Source of the DNA: an uncultured Clostridia bacterium
Lineage (GTDB): Bacteria > Bacillota > Clostridia > Christensenellales > CAG-138
Assembly (NCBI GenBank): GCA_937915925.1
Contig: CALGGM010000181.1
Location: 1-12,096, forward strand
Direction: 5' to 3'
Length of the DNA stretch: 12,096 nt
Below, piece by piece: positions 1-6,234 of this stretch (the stretch's first letter is position 1; each line of letters begins with the position of its first letter). Under the pieces are notes generated by a model. It saw only the letters and a list, made by a program, of their open reading frames with translations, made no database searches and had not been told where the DNA came from. The position numbers and the translations under genes were made by a program.

Positions 1-194
1 TGGCGCGCGCGATCAACAACGCGAACGTGCTGTGCATGGGCGGCTGGATCGTCGGACCCGAGATGGCGATCGAGATGGTCAAGACGTTTTTGGAAACCGA
101 GTGGTGTCAGGACCTTGAGGACTGGCGCGCGGTGAACATGCACAAGTTCTCCGCCGAGGTCCAAAAGATCGAGGATCGCATCTATGGCGCTTGA
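1..194 (+). CDS. RpiB/LacA/LacB-family sugar-phosphate isomerase, C-terminal part (5' end outside window)
   Basis: Only the last 63 codons are present, read in the frame starting at base 3 and ending at the TGA at 192-194. The visible part contains NNANVLCMGGWIVGPEMA, which matches the conserved C-terminal stretch of RpiB/LacA/LacB isomerases (usually H/N-N-D/N-A-N-V-L-x-L-G-x-R-V-G), followed by the helix EMVKTFLETEW and a tail rich in charged residues that ends in RIYGA. Family members interconvert aldose and ketose phosphates (ribose-5-P, galactose-6-P, allose-6-P, or tetrose phosphates), acting in the cytoplasm as dimers or tetramers. The active-site half lies outside the window, so the substrate cannot be called. 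The stop overlaps the start of the following alcohol dehydrogenase by 11 nt, so the two are translationally coupled and probably act in one pathway. Confidence 0.82.
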   Translation, partial: ARAINNANVLCMGGWIVGPEMAIEMVKTFLETEWCQDLEDWRAVNMHKFSAEVQKIEDRIYGA

Positions 195-1281
195 GTTTCT
201 GTATCGGCAGCCGGTGAAGATCCGCTTCGGCTCCGGCAGCATCAATAGCTTGGGCGAGGAGATCAAAGCGCTCGGCGCAAGCCGCTGCCTCGTGGTGTGC
301 GACCGGTTTTTACGATCGACCGTCGACGCGATGCAAAGGGAGATCCCGGAGATCGCGGCGGTCTTTTCGGACGTCGAGGAGAACCCGCGGCTTTCCGGCG
401 TGATCGCGGCAGCAGAGCTCGCGCGTGAAGCGCAGGTCGACGCCATCGTCGGCATCGGCGGCGGCAGCACGATGGACACCGCGAAGTTCACGGCGGCGAT
501 CGCAAGGGAGAACGCCGACGCGCTCGCGTGCTTCAAGGGTGAAACGCCGTTTCCGCAAACGCGCTTTCCGATGATCGCGGTGCCGACCACCGCGGGCACC
601 GGCAGCGAGGTCACGCAGGTCTCCGTCATCAGCCACGGCGCGGAGAAAAAGACGATCAACAACTCGGTCTTTATGCCGACGCTCGCGATCGTCGATCCCG
701 CATTGACCGTGACCGTACCGCCGCGCACGACGATGAACACCGGGCTTGACGCGATGGCGCACGCTTTGGAGGGCTATTGGAGCAGGAACCATCAGCCGAT
801 CTCGGACCTTACAGCGATCGAAGCGGTGCGGCTCGTGCTCGAAAATCTTGAGACCGCGTACCTTGACGGGTCGAATCTTGCGGCGCGCGAAAACATGTCG
901 CTTGCGGCGCTGCTCGGCGGCATGAGCTTTGCGCTTCCGAAGACGGCAGGCAGCCACGCGTGCAGCTATCCGCTTTCGGAGCATTATCATCTGCCGCACG
1001 GCGAGGCGTGCGCGTTCACGCTCGACAGCTTCGTGCGCATCAACGCGGACGAGCGGCTCACACTGCTTTGCCGCCGCGTCGGGCTTTCCGGAACGGACGA
1101 GCTGGCGGATCGGATCAAGGCGCTCAAAAAGCTTGCGGGTCTTAAAATGACGCTTTCCGATCTCGGCGAGGTCGATCTTGACGCGCTCGTGAAGGAAGCC
1201 GCGGCGCATCCGCTGATGGGCAACAACCCGGTCGCGATGGATGAAGACGCGCTGCGGGCGATGTTTGAAGCGCTCAGATGA
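184..1281 (+). CDS. Iron-containing (group III) alcohol dehydrogenase
   Basis: A 365-residue NAD(P)-dependent oxidoreductase of the Fe-ADH family; the usual length is about 365-390. The N-terminal Rossmann-like half has the dinucleotide-binding GIGGGSTMDTAK at residues 90-101 and the family signature VPTTAGTGSEVT at 133-144. The C-terminal helical half carries the four expected metal ligands: D189 and H193 in GLDAMAHALEGYWS, H258 in GSHACSYPLS, and H272 in LPHGEACAF. Their spacing (4, 65, 14) is close to that of lactaldehyde reductase FucO (4, 63, 14). The active site therefore looks intact and should hold Fe2+ or Zn2+. Start 184 is preceded by GAGGATC about ten bases upstream and lies inside the isomerase gene. 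The C-terminus overlaps the transporter by ATGA. The substrate is probably a small sugar alcohol, hydroxy-aldehyde or their phosphate, judging from the isomerase partner; the sequence does not define it. Confidence 0.93.
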   Translation: MALEFLYRQPVKIRFGSGSINSLGEEIKALGASRCLVVCDRFLRSTVDAMQREIPEIAAVFSDVEENPRLSGVIAAAELAREAQVDAIVGIGGGSTMDTAKFTAAIARENADALACFKGETPFPQTRFPMIAVPTTAGTGSEVTQVSVISHGAEKKTINNSVFMPTLAIVDPALTVTVPPRTTMNTGLDAMAHALEGYWSRNHQPISDLTAIEAVRLVLENLETAYLDGSNLAARENMSLAALLGGMSFALPKTAGSHACSYPLSEHYHLPHGEACAFTLDSFVRINADERLTLLCRRVGLSGTDELADRIKALKKLAGLKMTLSDLGEVDLDALVKEAAAHPLMGNNPVAMDEDALRAMFEALR

Positions 1282-2201
1282 GAAGGGAGCTTAAGGACGT
1301 CGGCATGATCGCCGGCATGATCGTTTGCTGGACGCTCTATTACACGGTCAGCAAGCTCATGGTGGACGCCACGGGCTCGCCGTATGCGACGGGGTTTCTT
1401 CTGCGCATGGCGGCGCTCGTGTTTTTGACCCTGCAGGTCGCGCTGGACGGCGGATTTAAAGACCTGTTCCGACAGGGCAAGGTGACGGTGATCCTCGTGA
1501 TCATCGGCGTGTTCGGGTTCCTTCTGGACCTGTTTGCAAACCTCGGCTACGCGTTCGGCGGGTCGCTCAGCACCGGCACGGCGCTTTTGAAGACCGACGT
1601 GCTTATGGTAAATCTTCTGACGGTAGCAATCTATCGGAAGCGTCTCTACGCCACCGACTGGATCGGAAGCTTTCTCATGCTGTTCGGCGTGCTGCTCGTG
1701 CTCGGACTGGATTTTAAGGAACTGACCTTCCGACCGACGGACCTGTTCTTTCTCGCGAGCGCGGCGTGCGTGACCGTAAACGCGTTCATCATCAAGGCGG
1801 CGCAGGAGAAGCACAGGCAGAAAGCGGACACGATCTCGTATTACAACAACTTCGTGGTCCTGCTGCTGTTTGCGGCGTTCGCGATCGGACGCGGCGATCT
1901 CGCCCGTCTGAACCCCAGTGGGACGCCGTGGTTCTGGACGATGACGGTCGTCGGCGGGCTTGCGCAGACGGGGATCTATTTCTTCTATTACCGCAATCTC
2001 AAACGGCATGAGGTATGGACGGTCAAGCTCTGGCTTTTGCTGATGCCGGTTTTAAGCTGCTTTGTCGGGATCGTGCTCTTGGGCGAGGAGCCGACGGTAT
2101 GGAAGCTCGTCGGCGTCGGCGTGGTGCTGATCGGCGCGTGCGTGATCCTGCTGCGCGAAAAACTGCACCCGAAAACAAGATCGAGCGCATCGAAAGGATA
2201 G
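1278..2201 (+). CDS. DMT superfamily (EamA-type) transporter
   Basis: A 307-residue very hydrophobic protein with about ten predicted membrane segments, near residues 8-28, 37-56, 70-90, 98-118, 127-144, 152-172, 187-204, 217-237, 247-269 and 273-292, followed by a short basic cytoplasmic tail. The length and the two-fold internal arrangement, with GEEPTVWKLVGVGVVLIG near the end of the second repeat, are typical of EamA-domain carriers of the drug/metabolite transporter superfamily. Family members move amino acids, sugars, nucleotide sugars or metabolites across the inner membrane; direction and substrate cannot be read from sequence. Its start overlaps the alcohol dehydrogenase stop (ATGA at 1278-1281) and there is no good Shine-Dalgarno, so translation is probably coupled. 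The position inside the operon suggests it carries the substrate or an end product of the pathway. Confidence 0.88.
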   Translation: MRRELKDVGMIAGMIVCWTLYYTVSKLMVDATGSPYATGFLLRMAALVFLTLQVALDGGFKDLFRQGKVTVILVIIGVFGFLLDLFANLGYAFGGSLSTGTALLKTDVLMVNLLTVAIYRKRLYATDWIGSFLMLFGVLLVLGLDFKELTFRPTDLFFLASAACVTVNAFIIKAAQEKHRQKADTISYYNNFVVLLLFAAFAIGRGDLARLNPSGTPWFWTMTVVGGLAQTGIYFFYYRNLKRHEVWTVKLWLLLMPVLSCFVGIVLLGEEPTVWKLVGVGVVLIGACVILLREKLHPKTRSSASKG

Positions 2202-2205
2202 GAAT

Positions 2206-3426
2206 ATGCAGCGGGAAGGCGACAACATGACGGGACTTCGGCGGCGAAACCGTGCCGCTGTGCTGACCGCGCTGAAAAGCAGCGGCGGTCTTTCACGCAA
2301 GCGGCTTGCGTCCCTGCTCAACCTGACGCCCGCGGCGATGACGAAGATCGCGGCGGAGCTGATTTCGGAAGGGCTCGTTTACGAGGACGGCGCGATGCCC
2401 TCCGACGGGGCGGGGCGGCGCGAGATCATTCTGCGGCTGAAAACCGATTCGTTCTGCACGCTCGGCTTCTCGATCGGGCTCAGAAAGGCGATCCTGTCCG
2501 CGGTGCGAACGGACGGGGAAGTGCTGCTTGCCGAAAGCGTCGCGCTCCCCGTAAAGGCGCCTGCGCAAGAGACGGTTCGGATGCTTTGCGATCGGATGAC
2601 GGCGCTTGTTCGGACAAACGGGATCGATCCGAAAACGATCCTCGGCGTCGGGATCGCCGTGCGCGGCGTGATCGGCGCCGATAAGCGCACGGTGAAGTCG
2701 AGCTTTGACGCGCTGGATACGGAGGACTTTCCGATCTGCGATCGGTTCGAGGCGCACACGGGCTATCCCGCCGTGCTCTCGAACAACGTGCGCGCGCTGC
2801 TTTCGGCGCAGATGTTTCTGTCCGATGAACCGGCGGCGGAGAGCACGTTCTTTCTGCGCTGCGAATCCGGCATCGGCGCGGCGCTGTCCCAAAACGGCGA
2901 GATCTTAGAGGGCGATCGGCGGCAGTGCGCGGAGATCGGGCATATCCCGGTGATCCGGCGCGGCGGCAGACCCTGCCATTGCGGAAAGTCCGGCTGTCTC
3001 GAAACGGTTGCGTCGCCCGCAGCGATCCGCGAGATCGCGCAGGAAGCGTTCTCCGAGGCGCGTACGCCGCTGCTGTTCCGGCTTGCGAACGGGGACAGGG
3101 AAGCGGTGACAACCGCGCTCGTACTGGACGCGGCGAGGGGCGGCGACGCGGGCGCAAGCCTGATCGTCGACCGCGCGGCGGAGGCGCTTTCCGACGCGCT
3201 GAAGAGCGCGGTGTATCTCATCGACCCCGGCAGGATCGTGCTGTACGGCTCGGTGTTCGAGCACCCGTACTTTCTGTCGAAGCTCAAAGCGGAAATGGAC
3301 GTCGGCGTGGACGCGGCGCATGCCGTGCCGATGGAGAAGAGCCGCTTCAACGGACAGCTCGAAGCGCGCGCCGCGGGGCTTTTGTACACGATCGACTTTT
3401 ATCGGAACGGAGGAATACGCGAATGA
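2206..3426 (+). CDS. ROK-family (NagC/XylR-type) transcriptional repressor
   Basis: A 406-residue protein with an N-terminal winged helix-turn-helix (about residues 12-60, including LSRKRLASLLNLTPAAMTKIAAELISEGLV) and a C-terminal ROK sugar-kinase-fold domain (about 80-400). The ROK zinc motif is complete: H246 in EIGHIPV plus C257, C259 and C264 in CHCGKSGCLE. The catalytic Asp of ROK kinases (NDAN) is replaced: the sequence reads SNNVRALL with N194 at that place, so it should bind a sugar but not phosphorylate it. Start 2206 has GGATAGG upstream; an alternative ATG at 2227 (GGGAAGG upstream) would remove seven residues and is nearly as plausible. The gene lies 4 nt after the transporter and overlaps the next gene by ATGA. 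It most likely represses this operon and is released by a sugar or sugar-phosphate ligand (inference from family). Confidence 0.92.
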   Translation: MQREGDNMTGLRRRNRAAVLTALKSSGGLSRKRLASLLNLTPAAMTKIAAELISEGLVYEDGAMPSDGAGRREIILRLKTDSFCTLGFSIGLRKAILSAVRTDGEVLLAESVALPVKAPAQETVRMLCDRMTALVRTNGIDPKTILGVGIAVRGVIGADKRTVKSSFDALDTEDFPICDRFEAHTGYPAVLSNNVRALLSAQMFLSDEPAAESTFFLRCESGIGAALSQNGEILEGDRRQCAEIGHIPVIRRGGRPCHCGKSGCLETVASPAAIREIAQEAFSEARTPLLFRLANGDREAVTTALVLDAARGGDAGASLIVDRAAEALSDALKSAVYLIDPGRIVLYGSVFEHPYFLSKLKAEMDVGVDAAHAVPMEKSRFNGQLEARAAGLLYTIDFYRNGGIRE

Positions 3427-4091
3427 ATATCCTTGACGAACTCAAACGGAAGAACCCGGACCTGCCGCTCTTTTCGGTGACCGATCCGGAATTTATCCCC
3501 TACGGACGGGTGCTGCCGTGCCGCGATACCGCAGCGCTTTCCCGTGCGATGGAAGCGACCGGCATTCCCGAAAGCGGCAACCGGTATGTGGCAAGCGAGC
3601 ATGCGCTGGAAGCGCTTGATGAAATCGCAGAGATCAGGCGCACCGTCTACGGCTGCATGCCGATTCAGGCGGGCTTCTGTAACGGCAGAGGGTACAAGCT
3701 GAACGCCGAGGAGTACCATAAGTGCAGCGAGGTGAATTTCACGACGACCGGTCTGGTGCTGCTGTTGGCGCTGCCGGAGGACATTCACGACTGCATGCTC
3801 AATTCGAAGGAAGTGAAGGGCTTTTATCTCCCACCGGAGACGCTTATCGAGATCCATCCGCGCGTGCTGCACTTCGCGCCGTGCCGGATCACGAATGACG
3901 GATTCAACTGCCTTGTTGTGCTGGAACGCGGCACGAACGCGCCGCTCGAATCGGTAAACACCGCCGCCGAGGGCGAGGAGGGACTTTTGTGGATGCAGAA
4001 CAAATGGCTCCTTTGCCATCCCGATTCCCCGCAGGCAAGTAAAGGCGCATTTATCGGCATCACCGGCGAAAACCTGACGGTGAAGATCTGA
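3423..4091 (+). CDS. Cupin-like protein resembling the DUF4867 family
   Basis: 222 residues. The ATG at 3423 overlaps the ROK stop (ATGA) and has GGAGG at 3409-3413, nine bases upstream, so the start is well supported even though the frame stays open farther upstream. From memory the opening (FSVTDPEFIPYGRVL) and length fit DUF4867, an uncharacterised family often found beside sugar-phosphate genes; I could not check this by search. A cupin-like beta barrel is suggested by possible metal ligands H99 and E103 in YHKCSEVNF, and E143, H145 and H150 in IEIHPRVLHFAPC, within alternating hydrophobic strands. There is no signal peptide, so it is cytoplasmic. Cupins of this shape include sugar isomerases, epimerases and lyases; an accessory isomerase/epimerase or sugar-binding role is a guess from the operon. 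Confidence 0.75.
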   Translation: MNILDELKRKNPDLPLFSVTDPEFIPYGRVLPCRDTAALSRAMEATGIPESGNRYVASEHALEALDEIAEIRRTVYGCMPIQAGFCNGRGYKLNAEEYHKCSEVNFTTTGLVLLLALPEDIHDCMLNSKEVKGFYLPPETLIEIHPRVLHFAPCRITNDGFNCLVVLERGTNAPLESVNTAAEGEEGLLWMQNKWLLCHPDSPQASKGAFIGITGENLTVKI

Positions 4092-4131
4092 AGCTTTGCT
4101 AACGAAGATGATCCAAAGAGAAATGCAGAAA

Positions 4132-4500
4132 ATGGACATTCAAGCATACTGGAACGATGTATTATCAAAAAATCGGGATGCGTTGCCGCGCTGGTTTTGC
4201 GACGATGCTGTGATTCGTTGGCATTGCACGAATGAAATGTTCAGCGTTGCCGAGTTTGTAAAAGCTAACTGTGATTATCCCGGCGAATGGGATGGGGAAA
4301 CAGAACGGATCGAGCGATCCGGTTCTTCCATCATTCTGGCAGGGCGCGTTTTCCCGAGGGACAAAAGCATGTCATTCCATGTTGTGAGCTTTATCAGGCT
4401 GAAGGATGACAGGATCTCGGAATTGGATGAGTATTGGGCGGATGACGGGGAAGCCCCGGCATGGCGCAGAGAGATGAAAATCGGGAAACCGATTCGATAG
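4132..4500 (+). CDS. Small NTF2/SnoaL-like protein
   Basis: About 122 residues beginning MDIQAYWNDVL. An alpha-helical start, then the pattern of an NTF2/SnoaL-like cone: WFCDDAVIRWHCTNE (about 21-35), SVAEFVKANCDYPGEWDGE (38-56) and the long C-terminal strands SFHVVSFIRLKDDRISELDEYWADDG (81-106). Candidate pocket residues are H31, W53, H83 and D99. The frame is open upstream, with ATGs at 4108 and 4123 and a TTG at 4096; I prefer 4132 because it matches the usual family N-terminus and has AGAG at 4117-4120, though the RBS is not strong. It follows the cupin gene by 40 nt. Its base composition is lower in GC than its neighbours (runs such as TATTATCAAAAAATC), hinting at separate acquisition. 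Such proteins can be small enzymes or ligand binders; the function here is unknown. Confidence 0.78.
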   Translation: MDIQAYWNDVLSKNRDALPRWFCDDAVIRWHCTNEMFSVAEFVKANCDYPGEWDGETERIERSGSSIILAGRVFPRDKSMSFHVVSFIRLKDDRISELDEYWADDGEAPAWRREMKIGKPIR

Positions 4501-4527
4501 ATCGATTGAAGAAGCAGGAGCGGCGGA

Positions 4528-4554
4528 CGGGCAATGCCCGCCCCAACCGGTTGG
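4528..4554. repeat. Two adjacent small palindromes downstream of the NTF2-like gene
   Basis: CGGGC-AAT-GCCCG (4528-4540, outer G-C pairs extend it with one bulged A) is followed at once by the perfect 12-bp palindrome CCAACCGGTTGG (4543-4554). Neither is followed by a T-run, so they are not a normal intrinsic terminator. Hairpins of the first type resemble short intergenic repeats I remember from Clostridia genomes, but I cannot confirm copy number. Confidence 0.6.
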
Positions 4555-4564
4555 TGCCGCAATT

Positions 4565-4680
4565 CCCCCTCATCACCGCCTGCGGCGGAGCTTCCCCACC
4601 AAGGGGGAAGCCTCTATGTCAACGCAGCCAAAAGCCTTCCCCTTGATGGGGAAGGTGGCGCGGAGCGCCGGATGAGGTGG
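4565..4680 (+). repeat. Two-armed palindromic intergenic element, copy A
   Basis: The element is bounded by CCCCCTCATC (4565-4574) and GGATGAGGTGG (4670-4680). In order it contains: hairpin CCGCC-tgc-GGCGG (4576-4588); palindrome GCTTCCCCACCAAGGGGGAAGC (4590-4611); a spacer of about 22 nt; palindrome CCTTCCCCTTGATGGGGAAGG (4635-4655); hairpin GGCGC-gga-GCGCC (4657-4669). The left and right halves are inverted copies of one unit of about 50 nt: palindrome, GC-rich hairpin, GATGAGG end. A second full copy in inverse orientation lies at 6099-6222. There is no coding capacity; it may be a non-autonomous mobile element or a structured RNA element. Confidence 0.85.
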
Positions 4681-4713
4681 AGGTTTCGTAACGCAGGGGG
4701 TATGCGTGTATCG

Positions 4714-4807
4714 GCGTTACAGCGTTACAACGTTACAAAAAGGTCTCTTATATGGATAAAGATTATATATTATTATGTAACGCTGTAACGATGTAACGCT
4801 GTAACAC
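4714..4807. repeat. Opposed 8-bp tandem repeat arrays around an AT-rich core
   Basis: Three head-to-tail 8-mers GCGTTACA, GCGTTACA, ACGTTACA occupy 4714-4737. Four copies of the reverse complement (TGTAACGC, TGTAACGA, TGTAACGC, TGTAACAC) occupy 4776-4807. Between them is a 38-nt AT-rich stretch including GATTATATATTATTAT. The whole forms an inverted repeat with a long loop, and each arm also repeats at a period of 8 bp, less than one helical turn. There is no gene or transposase beside it. It could be an array of protein-binding sites, a remnant of a mobile element, or a slippage-expanded hairpin. Confidence 0.85.
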
Positions 4808-4815
4808 ACAGGGGT

Positions 4816-4855
4816 AAAACAAAAAGCGGGCATTGCGCCCGCTTATGTGTTTTTG
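4816..4855. terminator. Bidirectional intrinsic terminator between converging genes
   Basis: Stem AAGCGGGC (4824-4831) pairs with GCCCGCTT (4837-4844) around the loop ATTGC. On the minus strand the stem is followed by TTTTTGTTTT, placing it 13 nt after the malic enzyme stop, which is its clear job. On the plus strand it is followed by TATGTGTTTTT, so it can also stop transcripts coming from the operon at 1-4500. Confidence 0.85.
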
Positions 4856-4857
4856 GT

Positions 4858-6030
4858 TCAGATCCTTGCGACGCCGCTCTTGCGTGCCGCTTCCGCGACT
4901 GCTGCCGCGACCGCGGGTCCGACGCGCTTGTCGAAGGCCTTCGGGATGATGTAGTCCGCGGAAAGCTCCTCATCGGAAATGAGGTCCGCCAGCGCCTTTG
5001 CCGCCGCCATCTTCATCTCTTCGTTGATGTCGCTTGCGCGTACGTCGAACGTGCCGCGGAAGATGCCCGGGAACGCCAGGACGTTATTGATCTGGTTCGG
5101 GAAGTCGCTTCTGCCGGTTGCGATAACCTTTGCGCCGCCCGCCTTTGCGTCGTCCGGGAAGATTTCCGGCGTCGGGTTCGCGCAGGCAAAGATGATCGCA
5201 TCCTGATTCATGGTCTTCACCATCTCGGTCGTGACCGTGCCGGGCGCCGAAACGCCGATGAACACGTCTGCGCCGACAAGCTGATCGGCAAGCGTGCCGG
5301 GCTTGTGTTCAAGGTTCGTGACCTCCGCCATCTCTTCCTTGATCCAGTTCAGGCCGTCTCTGCCCTTATAGATCGCGCCCTTGCGGTCGCACATGGTGAT
5401 GTGTTTGAAGCCCGCGGAAAGGAGCAGCTTCACAATCGAGACCGCCGCAGCGCCTGCGCCGGAGGTAACGACCTTGACGTCTTCCTTCTTCTTGCCGACG
5501 ACCTTCAGAGCGTTGGTGAGACCCGCGAGCGTGATGACCGCGGTGCCGTGCTGATCGTCATGGAAGATCGGGATGTCGCACTTTTCCTTGAGCTTGCGCT
5601 CGATCTCAAAGCAGCGGGGCGCGGAAATGTCCTCGAGGTTGATGCCGCCGAAAGACCCGGAGAGCAGATACACCGCGTTGACGAACTCGTCGACGTCGTG
5701 CGTCTTGATGCACAGCGGGAACGCGTCGACGTTGCCGAACGATTTGAACAGCACGCACTTGCCCTCCATAACGGGCATGCCGGCTTCGGGACCGATGTCG
5801 CCGAGACCGAGTACCGCGCTGCCGTCGGTGATGACCGCGCAGAGGTTATGACGACGGGTCAGCTCGTAGCTCTTATTGATATCCTTCTGGATTTCAAGGC
5901 ACGGCTGCGCGACGCCGGGGGTGTAAGCGAGGCTCAGATCGTCCTTGGTGGCGACGGGAACCGTTGCGATGACTTCGATCTTGCCCTTCCATTCTCCGTG
6001 GAGACGGAGCGATTCTTTTGCGTAATCCAT
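4858..6030 (-). CDS. NAD(P)-dependent malic enzyme (decarboxylating)
   Basis: 390 residues, the short bacterial form. It oxidatively decarboxylates malate to pyruvate and CO2 with a divalent metal, in the cytoplasm. The N-terminal malic domain has AYTPGVAQPC with Tyr36, KCVLFKSFG with catalytic Lys91, and metal ligands E133-D134 (NLEDISAPRCFEIE) and D158 (FHDDQHGTA). The NAD-binding domain carries GAGAAA at 191-196, an acidic residue (D215) after the second strand that hints at NAD rather than NADP, the conserved FACANPTPEI (281-290) and NNVLAFPGIFRG (315-326). All catalytic residues are present. The start is supported by AAAGGAG at 6038-6044. It is transcribed alone or by read-through from transketolase; the space between holds repeat copy B, and I see no convincing promoter. 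Confidence 0.96.
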   Translation of the reverse strand: MDYAKESLRLHGEWKGKIEVIATVPVATKDDLSLAYTPGVAQPCLEIQKDINKSYELTRRHNLCAVITDGSAVLGLGDIGPEAGMPVMEGKCVLFKSFGNVDAFPLCIKTHDVDEFVNAVYLLSGSFGGINLEDISAPRCFEIERKLKEKCDIPIFHDDQHGTAVITLAGLTNALKVVGKKKEDVKVVTSGAGAAAVSIVKLLLSAGFKHITMCDRKGAIYKGRDGLNWIKEEMAEVTNLEHKPGTLADQLVGADVFIGVSAPGTVTTEMVKTMNQDAIIFACANPTPEIFPDDAKAGGAKVIATGRSDFPNQINNVLAFPGIFRGTFDVRASDINEEMKMAAAKALADLISDEELSADYIIPKAFDKRVGPAVAAAVAEAARKSGVARI

Positions 6031-6098
6031 GTATATACTCCTTTAATTGATTTACGTTCTTGTATCTTCAACGACGTACGTAGAATACAGTGCGATTT

Positions 6099-6222
6099 CA
6101 CCTCATCCGTCACTCCTTCGTCGTGACACCTTCCCATCAAGGGGAAGGCTTTGCAACGCGTGGTGTTGAGGCTTCCCCCTTGGGTGGGGAAGCTGTCAGC
6201 GTCAGCTGACTGATGAGGGGGT
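6099..6222 (-). repeat. Two-armed palindromic intergenic element, copy B (inverse of copy A)
   Basis: Bounded by CACCTCATCC (6099-6108) and GATGAGGGGGTG (6212-6223). In plus order: hairpin GTCAC...GTGAC (6109-6127); palindrome CCTTCCCATCAAGGGGAAGG (6129-6148); spacer; palindrome GCTTCCCCCTTGGGTGGGGAAGC (6170-6192); hairpin GTCAGC-gtca-GCTGAC (6195-6210). Read on the minus strand it lines up with copy A module by module, the palindromes and GATGAGG ends being almost identical while both end hairpins have different sequence but still pair. It starts 12 nt after the transketolase C-half stop, so it may end or attenuate that transcript, and it covers the upstream region of malic enzyme. Confidence 0.85.
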
Positions 6223-6234
6223 GCCAATGAAGAT

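Noticed and set aside
987..2009. A long minus-strand open frame under the alcohol dehydrogenase and transporter
   Set aside because: Its composition is dominated by Arg, Glu, His and Gln with no domain; the plus-strand genes there have full motifs and overlapping starts and stops.
4528..4554. Intrinsic terminator right after the NTF2-like gene
   Set aside because: The hairpins are GC-rich but no T-run follows; the stem at 4824-4844 with T-runs on both sides is the better terminator.
4461..4788. Short plus-strand open frames across the intergenic repeats
   Set aside because: They only read through palindromes and tandem repeats, have no good start signals and no recognisable protein features.
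4714..4807. CRISPR array
   Set aside because: The repeat unit is 8 bp with no spacers and two opposed orientations; no cas genes are present.
4565..6222. Composite transposon carrying malic enzyme
   Set aside because: There is no transposase and the flanking elements are short, non-coding and hairpin-rich; malic enzyme is an ordinary chromosomal gene. Recombination between the inverted copies remains possible and is noted as a finding.
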